Shown here one piece after another: positions 16,937-26,328 of a DNA stretch of 64,000 nucleotides (positions within the stretch are counted from its first letter, which is position 1; every line of letters begins with the position of its first letter). The notes below the pieces were generated by a model. It saw nothing but the letters and a program-made list of their open reading frames with translations, searched no databases and was not told the DNA's origin. Source of the stretch: Ramlibacter sp. WS9 (GTDB lineage Bacteria > Pseudomonadota > Gammaproteobacteria > Burkholderiales > Burkholderiaceae_C); the NCBI RefSeq assembly GCF_003797765.1, contig NZ_RKMB01000020.1, positions 46,101-110,100 on the forward strand. Reading direction: 5' to 3'. The position numbers and the translations under genes were made by a program.

Positions 16937-16976
16937 CCATGAGCGAAACCCACGACGTGCAAGCACTAAACCAAAC

Positions 16977-17750
16977 TCATTGCTCCGCGAAAGCCCGCTC
17001 GATCACAAAGTCCCCGGGCCTGGACGTATTTCCTTCGGCGAAGCCCAGCCCTTCCAGCATGTGCTTCAGGTCCTTCAGCATGCCTGGGCTGCCGCAGATC
17101 ATCACGCGGTCTTCGGCCTGATTCAGTGGCGGGATGCCGAGGTCTTCGAACATCTTGCCGGTCTGCATCAGGTCGGTGACGCGGCCCATGTTGCGGTAGG
17201 CCTCGCGGGTGACGGTGGGGTAGTAGCTCAGCTGGCTGCGCACCATGTCGCCGAGGATTTCGTGGGCCGGCAGGTGTTCGACCAGCAAGTCGTGATAGGC
17301 CAGCTCGTCCTTCTGCCGCACGCCGTGCACCAGGATGATCTGCTCGAATTTCTCGTACGTTTCCGGGTCGTGCACGATGCTCATGAAGGGCGCGAGGCCC
17401 GTGCCCGTGGACAGCAGGAACAGGCGCTTGCCCGGCAGCAAGTAGTCGATCAGCAGCGTGCCGGTGGGCTTGCGCCCGACGATGATTTTGTCGCCCACCT
17501 GGATGTGCTGCAGGCGCGAAGTGAGGGGACCGTCCGGCACCTTGATGCTCAGGAACTCCAGGTGCTCTTCGTAATTGGCGCTGACGATGCTATACGCCCG
17601 TAGCAGCGGCTTCTCGTTCACGCGCAGGCCGATCATCGTGAAGTGGCCGTTGGAAAAGCGCAGCGAAGGGTCGCGCGTGGTCTTGAATGTGAACAGTTTG
17701 TCCGTCCAATGGTGGATGGACAGGACGGTTTCTTCGTTGAAGGCGCTCAT
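16977..17750 (-). CDS. fpr: Ferredoxin--NADP+ reductase
   Basis: 257 residues, usual for bacterial FPR. FAD-binding RAYSIVSAN, pyrophosphate-contacting GPLTSRLQ and the nucleotide-binding STGTGLAPF are all present, with ICGSPGM and C-terminal ERAFAEQ. It transfers electrons between NADPH and ferredoxin or flavodoxin in the cytoplasm, usually serving oxidative-stress repair and Fe-S or P450 enzymes. It is apparently a single-gene unit on the minus strand, and the 117-base gap to the HxlR gene may hold its promoter. Confidence 0.95.
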   Translation of the reverse strand: MSAFNEETVLSIHHWTDKLFTFKTTRDPSLRFSNGHFTMIGLRVNEKPLLRAYSIVSANYEEHLEFLSIKVPDGPLTSRLQHIQVGDKIIVGRKPTGTLLIDYLLPGKRLFLLSTGTGLAPFMSIVHDPETYEKFEQIILVHGVRQKDELAYHDLLVEHLPAHEILGDMVRSQLSYYPTVTREAYRNMGRVTDLMQTGKMFEDLGIPPLNQAEDRVMICGSPGMLKDLKHMLEGLGFAEGNTSRPGDFVIERAFAEQ

Positions 17751-17867
17751 GGGATGGTCCGCGATGCGGAAGTCGGAAGTGGCAAGGTCAATGGTATTCA
17801 GGCACGGGGCCTGGGCGCGGCACCGGGGCGACAGCCCCTGCCCGCTCTACGGAATTGTGCCAGGGGT

Positions 17868-18566
17868 TCAGGCGGCGGCCGCCGCCTGGTGCCGCGCCGC
17901 CTGCCGCGTCGCCGAGAACGTGCCCGTACCAAGCCAGTGCCACAGCTTCGCCGAGTCGCGTCCCTTGACCGCCAGCTGGCCCGGCCGCATCGCTTCCCGC
18001 GGCGTGCGGTCGCCGCCCCAGACTTCGGTCAAGGCACGCACCGTGGACTCCACCACGAGCGTGACTTCGCGCCCAGGGTCGTCCCTGCACAGGTCGACCA
18101 CGCCGTCTTCGACCACCAGCCACCACTGGCGCTCACCGGCCCGCGCGTCATGGAACTCGAAATAGATGATCACCGGCGTTGGAGGAAATTGGTCCAGCCG
18201 GATTGATCGCCGGATGTCCCACAGCAGCAGGCTCACGTCGAGTTCGTCCTCGCGCAGGTCGCTGTCGATCCAGCGGGCGCCCCAGTGGCCCAGCGCCATG
18301 ACGATGGGGCGCAGCTCCTCGCCGGCCGGCGTCAGGTGATATTCACGGACCTTGCCCTCGGCGCTTCGCTGCACCACGCCCACTTCTTCCAGCCGCCGCA
18401 GCCGCTGCGCGAGCAGGCTGGTCGACATCCGCGGCACGCCCCGGTGCAGGTCGTTGAAGCGCTTGCTGCCGCACAGCAATTCCCGGATGATGAGCGGCGT
18501 CCAGCGCTCGCACAACACTTCGGCACCGCGTGCCACCGTGCAAAACTGTCCGTAGCCGGTCTCCAT
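17868..18566 (-). CDS. HxlR-family transcriptional regulator with C-terminal SCP2-like domain
   Basis: 232 residues. Residues 1-105 are an HxlR winged helix (CERWTPLIIRELLCG, FNDLHRGVPRMSTSLLAQRL). The remainder, with LWDIRRSI and WWLVVEDGVVDLC, resembles the SCP2 sterol-carrier-like ligand domain found fused to some HxlR regulators, and it ends in an Ala-rich tail. It diverges from the flavoenzyme/YciI/MFS operon across a 115-base gap and is the obvious candidate to control it in response to a hydrophobic ligand. Confidence 0.87.
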   Translation of the reverse strand: METGYGQFCTVARGAEVLCERWTPLIIRELLCGSKRFNDLHRGVPRMSTSLLAQRLRRLEEVGVVQRSAEGKVREYHLTPAGEELRPIVMALGHWGARWIDSDLREDELDVSLLLWDIRRSIRLDQFPPTPVIIYFEFHDARAGERQWWLVVEDGVVDLCRDDPGREVTLVVESTVRALTEVWGGDRTPREAMRPGQLAVKGRDSAKLWHWLGTGTFSATRQAARHQAAAAA

Positions 18567-18681
18567 CGCTGTCTCCTGGCGCCCAAAGAGCGCTTCAGAT
18601 TCTGGACTAGCCAGGGCGCCGCGTCACGCGCACTCTTGCGCTTCGGCATCAGCCGACCCAACCGTATCAAGGAGTGACAGC

Positions 18682-20103
18682 ATGACCATCAACTTAAAAG
18701 GCCTGGACGGCGCCGCGGTGTCCATCACGCCCGAAGCGCTGCAGGCATTCAAGGCCGGCTTCAAGGGCGTGGTGCTCGCGCCCGAGGACGCCGCCTACGA
18801 GGAAACACGCAAGATCTGGAACGCGATGATCGACCGGCGGCCCGGCCTCATCGCGCGCTGCTCGGGCACGGCCGACGTGGTGCAGGCGGTGCGCTTCGCT
18901 GCCCAGCACAAGCTGCTGCATTCGGTGCGCGGCGGCGGCCACAACATCGCGGGCCTGGCGGTGTGCGACGGCGGGCTGATGATCGACATGTCGCTGCTGC
19001 GCGGCGTCTGGGTCGATCCGGTGGGCCGGACAGCTCGAGCGCAAGCGGGCTGCACGCTGGCCATGCTCGACCGTGAGACGCAGATGCATGGCCTGGCGGC
19101 CGTCATGGGCTTCGTTTCCGAAACGGGGATCGCGGGGCTCACGGTGGGCGGCGGCTTTGGCTACCTCACGCGCCGGCACGGCTGGACCTGCGACACCGTG
19201 CGCTCGATGGAGGTGGTGACCGCCGATGCCAAGGTCGTGCGTGGCAGCGCGACCGAGAACGCCGACCTGTTCTGGGCGCTGCGCGGGGGCAGCGGCAACT
19301 TCGGCATCGTCACCTCGTTCGAATACGAGCTGTTCCCCACCGGCCCGGAAATCCTGGGCGGTGCCATCGCGTGGCGCGGCGAAGACGCGAAGCAGGTGTT
19401 GGACACCTTCCGCGAGTTCAGCGCCACTGCGCCGCGCGAGTTGACGCTGGTTGCCGCGCTGCGCATCGCGCCGCCCGCGCCCTGGCTGCCCAAGGAAATC
19501 CACGGCAAGCCGATGGCCGCGATCTTCGTGTGCTACACCGGCAAGGTGGAGGACGGGGAAAAGCTGCTGGCACCGCTCCGCAAAATGGGCAGCCCGGTGG
19601 CCGACATCGTGATGCGCAGGCCCTACACCCAGATGCAGAGCTTGCTCGACGCGACGCAGCCCAAGGGCCGGCGCTACTACTGGAAGTCGCACTACCTCGG
19701 CGCGATCGGGCGTGAGGCCGTGGACGTGGCCATCACGCATGCGGCGCGCATCGCCTCACCGCATTCCGCCATCCTGATGTTCCAGATCGGCGGCGCGTTG
19801 AACGAGCTGCCGGCCGGCCACTCGCCCGCGGGCAATCGCGACGCGCACTACGTGCTCAACATCGCGGGATCATGGGAGAAACCGGACGACGACGCGGTCA
19901 ACATGGGTTGGGCACGCGACACCTTCGAGGCCATGAAGCCGTTCTCCACGGGCGGCACCTACGTCAACTTCCTGACTGAGGAGGAGGGTGCGGGACGCAT
20001 CGAGGCCGCGTACGGCCGGCCGGCGCTGGACAAGCTGGCGGCGATCAAACGCAAGTGGGATCCGGAAAACTTCTTCAGGCATACCAAGAGCGTGGGCGGA
20101 TAA
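18682..20103 (+). CDS. FAD-linked oxidase (berberine-bridge-enzyme-like)
   Basis: 473 residues, start preceded by AAGGAG. The PP-loop FAD-binding fold is seen as RGGGHNIAG, whose His is the usual covalent FAD attachment site, then GLTVGGGFGYLTRRHG and FWALRGGSGNFGIVTSFEY. The C-terminal BBE motif is YGRPALDKLAAIKRKWDPENFF. Members oxidise sugars, alcohols or aromatic metabolites with oxygen. It is the first gene of an operon with a YciI protein and a DHA2 exporter, so modification plus export of a toxic aromatic or antibiotic is a reasonable guess. Confidence 0.92.
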   Translation: MTINLKGLDGAAVSITPEALQAFKAGFKGVVLAPEDAAYEETRKIWNAMIDRRPGLIARCSGTADVVQAVRFAAQHKLLHSVRGGGHNIAGLAVCDGGLMIDMSLLRGVWVDPVGRTARAQAGCTLAMLDRETQMHGLAAVMGFVSETGIAGLTVGGGFGYLTRRHGWTCDTVRSMEVVTADAKVVRGSATENADLFWALRGGSGNFGIVTSFEYELFPTGPEILGGAIAWRGEDAKQVLDTFREFSATAPRELTLVAALRIAPPAPWLPKEIHGKPMAAIFVCYTGKVEDGEKLLAPLRKMGSPVADIVMRRPYTQMQSLLDATQPKGRRYYWKSHYLGAIGREAVDVAITHAARIASPHSAILMFQIGGALNELPAGHSPAGNRDAHYVLNIAGSWEKPDDDAVNMGWARDTFEAMKPFSTGGTYVNFLTEEEGAGRIEAAYGRPALDKLAAIKRKWDPENFFRHTKSVGG

Positions 20104-20235
20104 GGCTCTGGCACGGTCCATCCGACCGGATATTTTTTCAGGCTGCTTTAATCCGGATGTCGATTCCGGCGGTTGCCGTTCGTCGTGGAAGTAACCCGAC
20201 GACGGCAATCCCGCCGCAACTGGAAAGGACATCCC

Positions 20236-20619
20236 ATGAAGTTCCTCTGCCTGGCCTATTACGAGCCCGAAAAAATGGGTGCCATGCCGCCCGCCGAGCT
20301 GCAGGCGATGGTCAGCCAATGCCCGGCGCGCGACGCCGAGCTCAAGGCCAGCGGCCACCTGCGCGTCAGCGCCTCACTGCAAGGTCCCGAAGCAGCAATC
20401 TCCTTGCGGCCGACGGGGGCCCAGCCGCATGTGACCGACGGGCCCTTCGCGGAATCGAAGGAAATGGTGGGCGGCTTCTTCATCATCGAAGCGGCCGACC
20501 GCGAGGAGGCCGTCCGCATCGCCTCGCTGCACCCGGCTGCCACGCTGGGCGAAGCGGCGGGCTGGGGGATCGAGGTGCACCCGATCGGCATGTGGCTCGA
20601 CCACGGGGTGGGCCAATGA
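20236..20619 (+). CDS. YciI/YCII-related protein
   Basis: 127 residues with the YCII pattern: MKFLCLAYY at the start, a central HVTDGPFAESKEMVGGFFII and RIASLHPAA. These small ferredoxin-fold proteins often sit next to flavoenzymes, ECF sigma factors or transporters; a few have dehalogenase or lyase activity, and most are uncharacterised. AAAGGA stands 8 bases before the ATG. Its stop overlaps the transporter start by 4 bases, so the two should be coexpressed. Confidence 0.9.
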   Translation: MKFLCLAYYEPEKMGAMPPAELQAMVSQCPARDAELKASGHLRVSASLQGPEAAISLRPTGAQPHVTDGPFAESKEMVGGFFIIEAADREEAVRIASLHPAATLGEAAGWGIEVHPIGMWLDHGVGQ

Positions 20620-22037
20620 CTGCCGCCGAAAATCGCCGGCGTTGGTGGGCGCTGATGGTGCTGTGCCTGGGCGTGCTGATGATCGTGCTGGACACGACGA
20701 TCGTGAACGTGGCGCTGCCGTCGATCCGCACCGATCTGGGTTTTTCCGAAACCTCGCTGGTCTGGGTGGTCAATGCCTACATGCTGACCTTCGGCGGATT
20801 CCTGCTCTTGGGCGGCCGTCTCGGCGACCTGTACGGCCACCGCCGGCTGTTCCTGGCCGGTATCGTGCTCTTCACGGTGGCTTCGCTGGGCTGCGGGTTG
20901 GCGCAATCGCAGGCCATGCTGATCGTCGCGCGCTCCGTGCAGGGGCTGGGCGGCGCCGTCGTGTCCGCCGTGGCGCTGTCGCTCATCATGAACCTGTTCC
21001 CCGACGCGCAAGGCCGCGCCAAGGCGATGGGGGTCTATGGTTTTGTCTGCGCGGCGGGCGGCAGCATCGGCGTGCTGCTGGGCGGGCTCCTCACCGGAAC
21101 GATGGGCTGGCACTGGATATTCCTGGTCAACCTGCCGATCGGCGCGGCGGTGTTCGTGCTGTGCCTGATGTTGATCGACGCCGGCACTGGACAGGCGGGG
21201 CAGAAGCTGGACCTGGGCGGCGCGTTCACCGTCACCACCGCGCTGATGCTGGCCGTCTACGCCGTCGTCAACGGCAACCAGGCTGGATGGACGTCGACGC
21301 AAACGCTGGGCCTGCTGGTTTCGGCGGCGGTGCTGTTGGCGATGTTTCTCTTCATCGAATCACGGGCGAAGTCGCCACTGATGCCGCTCTCGCTGTTCAA
21401 GTTGCGCAACGTCGCCACGGCCAATGTCGCCGGCGTGCTGTGGGCGGCCGCGATGTTCGCGTGGTTCTTCATCTCGGCGCTCTACATGCAGCTCGTGCTT
21501 GAATACACGCCGCTGCAGGTTGGCCTGGCGTTTCTTCCGGCCAACCTGATCATGGCGGCGCTCTCGCTCGGCGCCTCAGCGAAGATCGTCATGCGCTACG
21601 GCTTCAGGCTCCCGCTCGCGGCCGGCCTCGGCCTGGCCGCGGCGGGGCTGGCGCTGTTCGCGCGCGCGCCGGTGGACGGAACATTCATCGCCGACGTGCT
21701 GCCCGGCATGACGCTGCTCGGGCTCGGCGCCGGCATCGCACTCAACCCGATGCTCATGTCCGCGATGAGCGATGTCGACCCCGCCGATTCAGGTCTCGCG
21801 TCGGGCGTCGTCAATACGTCGTTCATGATGGGCGGCGCGCTGGGGTTGGCGGTGCTGGCGAGCATGGCCGCCGCGCGCACCGAAGCGCTGCAGGGCGCGG
21901 GCGCAGCACAGGCGTCGGCTTTGACGGGCGGCTACCACCTGGCCTTTGCCCTGGGCGCGCTGTTCGCGCTGGCGGCGGCGGGCCTGGGCGCCTGGTTCAT
22001 GCGGAACGCAACCGTGCGGGCCGGGGCGCCTGCCTGA
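20616..22037 (+). CDS. DHA2-family (EmrB/QacA) MFS drug exporter
   Basis: 473 residues with about 14 transmembrane segments. DHA2 motifs: LDTTIVNVALPSI in TM1, GGRLGDLYGHRR in loop 2-3, ARSVQGLGGA, and motif C-like GGSIGVLLGGLLTG. It is a proton-coupled exporter of lipophilic compounds across the inner membrane. The ATG overlaps the YciI stop (ATGA). No membrane-fusion partner (EmrA) is present. The ligand-binding HxlR regulator upstream makes inducible efflux likely. Confidence 0.93.
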   Translation: MTAAENRRRWWALMVLCLGVLMIVLDTTIVNVALPSIRTDLGFSETSLVWVVNAYMLTFGGFLLLGGRLGDLYGHRRLFLAGIVLFTVASLGCGLAQSQAMLIVARSVQGLGGAVVSAVALSLIMNLFPDAQGRAKAMGVYGFVCAAGGSIGVLLGGLLTGTMGWHWIFLVNLPIGAAVFVLCLMLIDAGTGQAGQKLDLGGAFTVTTALMLAVYAVVNGNQAGWTSTQTLGLLVSAAVLLAMFLFIESRAKSPLMPLSLFKLRNVATANVAGVLWAAAMFAWFFISALYMQLVLEYTPLQVGLAFLPANLIMAALSLGASAKIVMRYGFRLPLAAGLGLAAAGLALFARAPVDGTFIADVLPGMTLLGLGAGIALNPMLMSAMSDVDPADSGLASGVVNTSFMMGGALGLAVLASMAAARTEALQGAGAAQASALTGGYHLAFALGALFALAAAGLGAWFMRNATVRAGAPA

Positions 22038-22120
22038 TTCTTCGCCCCGCGGCTATCGGCTGACACCATGCTCTACGCGCAAGACAGGCGTTCCTTCGGC
22101 TTGTGTTCGGCGACCTCGCG

Positions 22121-22377
22121 GCGAAGCCGTGCGTGGGCGGGCTGCGGCGCGATGGCTACGGCGTTCGGCATCGCTTGCTGTCGCAAGCTTCTGCCGAATT
22201 CCTTGCGCCGGGTGACCGCGCGACCCGCGCGAAAAAACTCTCTCCGCTTTGCTCCGTTCAAACAATTTTCGCGAGCATGAAACGGTCGCACGGCTGAAGC
22301 CGTGCGGGGCCGCGCGGTCACCCGCCGCAAGCGCCTGGGCTTTATTCGCGCCACAGCCCGCCCACGCACAGCTTCGC
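22121..22377 (+). repeat. 257-bp structured repeat, copy 1 (diverged)
   Basis: It has terminal 32-base inverted arms (22121-22152, 22346-22377; two mismatches). Internal helices are TTCGGCA/TGCCGAA with inner GCTTGC/GCAAGC (22164-22198); a long stem 22202-22222 with 22311-22331; CGCGAAAA/TTTTCGCG (22228-22235, 22266-22273); and GCACGGC-TGAA-GCCGTGC (22288-22305). The segments CGATGGCTACGGCG, CTCCGCTTTGCT and GCGCCTGGGCTTTATTCGCG are identical to copy 2, while most helices differ from copy 2 on both arms. Confidence 0.88.
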
Positions 22378-22468
22378 AAACCATCCATGCACGCCACCGG
22401 TGGACGGCCAACGCTTCACTGTCCGCCACAACATGGGCGCGCCACCGTTGGCCCGCCACGCTCTCACT

Positions 22469-22725
22469 GCAACGCCGTGCATGGCCGGGCCGCGGCGCGA
22501 ATAAAGCCCAGGCGCCCGCGGTGGACGGTCTTGCGGCCCAGCGTCGCTTGCGACGCGACCGTCTCATGCTCGCGGCACCTGTTTGAGTCGCAGCAAAGCG
22601 GAGGCGAGTTGTGCCGCGCGGGCCGCAAGACCGTTCAGCGCGGGGACTCCGGCAGGAGCTTGCGACAGCAAGCGATGCCGGACGCCGTAGCCATCGCGCC
22701 GCAGCCCGGCCATGCACGGCGTTGC
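22469..22725 (-). repeat. 257-bp structured repeat, copy 2
   Basis: Same length and fold as copy 1 but inverted. Terminal arms 22469-22500 and 22694-22725 pair over 32 bases with one mismatch. In its own orientation the internal helices read TCCGGCA/TGCCGGA, CGCGGCAC/GTGCCGCG and GCGTCGC-AA-GCGACGC, and the long stem contains ACGGTCTTGCGGCCC with its complement. Each helix is therefore kept by paired changes relative to copy 1. Confidence 0.88.
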
Positions 22726-22760
22726 CGCGAGGTCGCCGAGTCCGGCGTTTCGTGCGACGC

Positions 22761-23522
<762 letters not shown>

Positions 23523-23584
23523 GGGCAGAGGGGATTGTGCATCCGGACGATAATCCGCCGATACGACGACAAAAGGAACGCATC

Positions 23585-24196
23585 ATGTACCGCCTGGAAG
23601 ACGAAGAAGATCCGCCGGCAGCCCCCGGCACCACCAACATCGAGCTGCGCAGCTCCTTCCTCGAAGAGAAGGCATTCAAGTCCCGCACCGTCCTGCTGTT
23701 CGGCACCGTCTCCGACACATCCGCCAGCGATATCGCGCGGCGACTGCTGGCGCTGGACGCCGACTCCAGCAAGCCCATCAATTTGCTGGTGAGCTCGCCC
23801 GGCGGCCACCTGGAGTCCGGCGACGCCATCCACGACATCATCCGGTTCATCGAGGCGCCCGTGAACATGATCGGCACCGGCTGGGTCGGCAGCGCCGCGA
23901 CCCACCTCTACCTGGCCGTGCCACGCGAGCGCCGCTTCTGCCTGCCGAACACGCGCTTCCTGATCCACCAGCCGAGCGGTGCGTCCGGCGGCCAGGCGAC
24001 GGACATCGCCATCCATGCGCAAGAAATCATCAAGGCGCGCGAGCGCATCGCGCGCATCATCGCCCGCGAAACCGGCCGCCCACTGGACACGGTGCTCGTC
24101 GATATCGAGCGCGACCGCTGGCTGTCGGCCGAAGAAGCAATCACCTACGGCCTGGTCGGCAGCATCGTCAACCGCAAGACCGAACTGCCGCGCTGA
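23585..24196 (+). CDS. ClpP-like serine protease, stand-alone
   Basis: 203 residues of the ClpP/crotonase fold: INLLVSSPGGHLESGDAIHD, the nucleophile serine in GWVGSAATHLYLA, and the catalytic histidine in FLIHQPSGASGG. The C-terminal DIERDRWLSAEEAITYGLVG is typical of ClpP. It starts after AAAGGA. There is no tig or clpX neighbour, so this is probably not the housekeeping ClpP but a paralogue acting alone or mixing into ClpP rings. It diverges from the YecA-like gene. Confidence 0.87.
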   Translation: MYRLEDEEDPPAAPGTTNIELRSSFLEEKAFKSRTVLLFGTVSDTSASDIARRLLALDADSSKPINLLVSSPGGHLESGDAIHDIIRFIEAPVNMIGTGWVGSAATHLYLAVPRERRFCLPNTRFLIHQPSGASGGQATDIAIHAQEIIKARERIARIIARETGRPLDTVLVDIERDRWLSAEEAITYGLVGSIVNRKTELPR

Positions 24197-24235
24197 GCAG
24201 CGCGTCGCACCTGGGCGCTAAGGCCAGGCGGGCCT

Positions 24236-26239
24236 TCAGGCCGGTTCGGGCTCCAGCTCGAGCCGGGCTGCAAGGCTGGCCGTGAGTGCCGACATGGCAC
24301 GTTCCAGCTGGCCCAGCCTTTCCTGAACGCAGGTCGGCGGCGAGTAGGTGCGAAGCGCCTGCTCCAGCTCGCCGGCCAGCGCCTGCACCTTGCGAGCCCC
24401 AATGTGGCCGGCCACCGACTTGGTGGTGTGCGAGAGCGCTTCTGCTGCCGCCAGGTCCCCGTTGGCCAATGCCTGGTGGATTTGCTCGGGCGCGCGCCCC
24501 TGCGTTGCACAAAACCGCACCAGCAATTCGCGGTAGAGCGTTTCGTTGCCGCGGACATAGCCCAACCCATCCTTCCACTCCAGGCCGGGCACGCCGTCCA
24601 GCCAATGCCCGAGTTCGGCATGGGCCGACTCGCCACCCCCAATGCCGGTGCCCGCGGGCGTAACGGCAGGAGGCGAGATCCAGCGCAGCAGTGTCGCCCA
24701 CAGCACGCGCGGGTCGATCGGCTTGGTCAGCGAGTCGTTCATGCCCGCCTCGATGCACAGCTGGCGGTCCTGCTCCATCGCGTTGGCGGTCATGGCGATG
24801 ATCGGCAGCTTGGCCAGCGTGGGAATGCGGCGTATGGCGCGGGTTGCCGCAACGCCGTCCATCACCGGCATCTGCATGTCCATGAACACCAGGTCGAACC
24901 GCGACCGCTGCACCATGTCCAGCGCCACCTGGCCGTCCCCGGCCACCTCGACCTGCAACCCAGACTGTTCGAGGATCTCGCGGGCAACCATCTGGTTGAT
25001 GTCGTTGTCTTCCACCAGCAGCACGCGTGCGCCGCGGATGCCGGCCAGCAGCGACGGCGGCACGGGCGCCTCGGGTGCGCCGACGATTTCGCGCCGCGAC
25101 GGCGTGACCGAACGCTTCCTGGCCAGCACATCCACCGTCGCGTCGTACAAGGTCGACGCGCGGACCGGCTTGACCAGCACCGTGTCGATGCCGCATGCGT
25201 CGGCCTCTTTCAACATGTCTTCGCGGCTGTAGGCCGACACCATCATCATGAGCGGCGGCACTTCCAGGCCCAACGCCTTGATGCGCGTGGCCGTGTCGAT
25301 GCCGTCCATGCCCGGCATCCGCCAGTCCACGTAGACGATGTCGAAAGGCCGTCCCTCGATGGCCGCGGAGCGCACCGCGTCGATGGCCTCAACGCCCGTG
25401 GCCGCTTCCGTGACTTCGAAGGTCAGGCTGTGCAGCATGTCGGCGATCGCGGCGCGTGCATCGAAGCTGTCGTCCACCACCAGCGCGCGGCAGCCGCGCA
25501 GGCTGGGCTGCACCGTCAGCTGCCGTTCGTGGCCCAGCCCCAGCTTGGCGGTGCACCAGAAGGTGCTGCCGCGCCCGGGCGCACTGCGCACGCCGACTTC
25601 GCCGCCCATCAGTTCGGCGAGTTTGCGGCTCACCACCAAGCCGAGGCCGCTGCCGTCCTGGAAGGATGTGAAGAGCCGGCCGGCCTGTTCGGCGTCCATC
25701 CCCATGCCGGTGTCGCGCACCTCGAAACGAATCATCGCGTCGGTCTCGGTGCGCGAAAGCTCCGTCACGGAGACAGCGACCTCGCCGCGCTCGGTGTGGC
25801 TCACGGCATTGGCAATGAAGTTCTGCAGGATCTGCCCGAGCCGCAACGCGTCACCACGCACACTGCGCGGCACCGACGGGTCGATGTCGATCACCAGTTC
25901 CAGTCCCTTCTGCGCCATCTCGTGCGCAACCGGGCCGCAGGCGCTGTCGAGCAATTTCTCCAGATCGAAATCGTCGCACTCCAGCGCCAGTTGGCCCGCC
26001 TGCGCGCGCGAGAAGTCGAGCACGTCGTTGATCATGCCCAGCAGTTGCTGGCCGGCCGCCTGGATCTTTCCCACATAGTCGCGCTGGCGCGGTGTGAGGT
26101 CGGTCTTGAGCAGCAGGTGCGAAAGGCCGAAGACGGTGTTCATCGGCGTGCGAATCTCGTGACCCATGTTGGCCAGGAATGCCGTGGCCGGCGCTGCGGG
26201 CTGGGCATCGCTGGGGGTGGACCGATGTGGGGACTGCAT
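24236..26239 (-). CDS. Soluble hybrid histidine kinase (HisKA-HATPase-REC-REC-Hpt), no sensor domain
   Basis: 667 residues from an ATG with AGGAGA 8 bases upstream; an upstream in-frame start would add 13 residues. Phosphoacceptor His27 in NMGHEIRTPMN is almost at the N-terminus, so there is no input domain. It is followed by HATPase_c (QNFIANAVSH, DTGMGMD, GSGLGLVV), a receiver (VVDDSFD, Asp in YVDWRMPG), a second receiver (VEDNDINQ, Asp in FMDMQMPV) and an Hpt domain (SHTTKSVAGHIGA). This is a complete phosphorelay on one chain, probably driven by a separate sensor protein and feeding a regulator elsewhere. Confidence 0.9.
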   Translation of the reverse strand: MQSPHRSTPSDAQPAAPATAFLANMGHEIRTPMNTVFGLSHLLLKTDLTPRQRDYVGKIQAAGQQLLGMINDVLDFSRAQAGQLALECDDFDLEKLLDSACGPVAHEMAQKGLELVIDIDPSVPRSVRGDALRLGQILQNFIANAVSHTERGEVAVSVTELSRTETDAMIRFEVRDTGMGMDAEQAGRLFTSFQDGSGLGLVVSRKLAELMGGEVGVRSAPGRGSTFWCTAKLGLGHERQLTVQPSLRGCRALVVDDSFDARAAIADMLHSLTFEVTEAATGVEAIDAVRSAAIEGRPFDIVYVDWRMPGMDGIDTATRIKALGLEVPPLMMMVSAYSREDMLKEADACGIDTVLVKPVRASTLYDATVDVLARKRSVTPSRREIVGAPEAPVPPSLLAGIRGARVLLVEDNDINQMVAREILEQSGLQVEVAGDGQVALDMVQRSRFDLVFMDMQMPVMDGVAATRAIRRIPTLAKLPIIAMTANAMEQDRQLCIEAGMNDSLTKPIDPRVLWATLLRWISPPAVTPAGTGIGGGESAHAELGHWLDGVPGLEWKDGLGYVRGNETLYRELLVRFCATQGRAPEQIHQALANGDLAAAEALSHTTKSVAGHIGARKVQALAGELEQALRTYSPPTCVQERLGQLERAMSALTASLAARLELEPEPA

Positions 26240-26328
26240 GATTGGTTTCTCCTGTAACGGGATGAAACCACGGCACACGCTTCGGCGCTTAGGGAATTTC
26301 CGTAACCCTGTGCCGAAAACCGTGTGGT

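Larger units (their letters stand above)
22107..22739. repeat. Composite palindrome of two inverted 257-bp repeats
   Basis: The 723 bases between the exporter and the YecA-like gene contain no credible gene. They are bounded by TCGGCGACCTCGCGGC (22107-22122) and its exact complement (22724-22739). Inside lie two full repeats in opposite orientation (22121-22377 plus, 22469-22725 minus) separated by a 91-base spacer. Copy 2 matches the copy at 63735-63991 with about five differences and shares the AGTGAGAGC that follows it. Confidence 0.9.

Noticed and set aside
22053..22717. Several 100-210 codon frames inside the composite repeat
   Set aside because: All cross palindromic arms and both repeat copies, have different translations in equivalent positions, and lack start signals. 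Stem covariation that ignores codon frames argues for structure, not protein.
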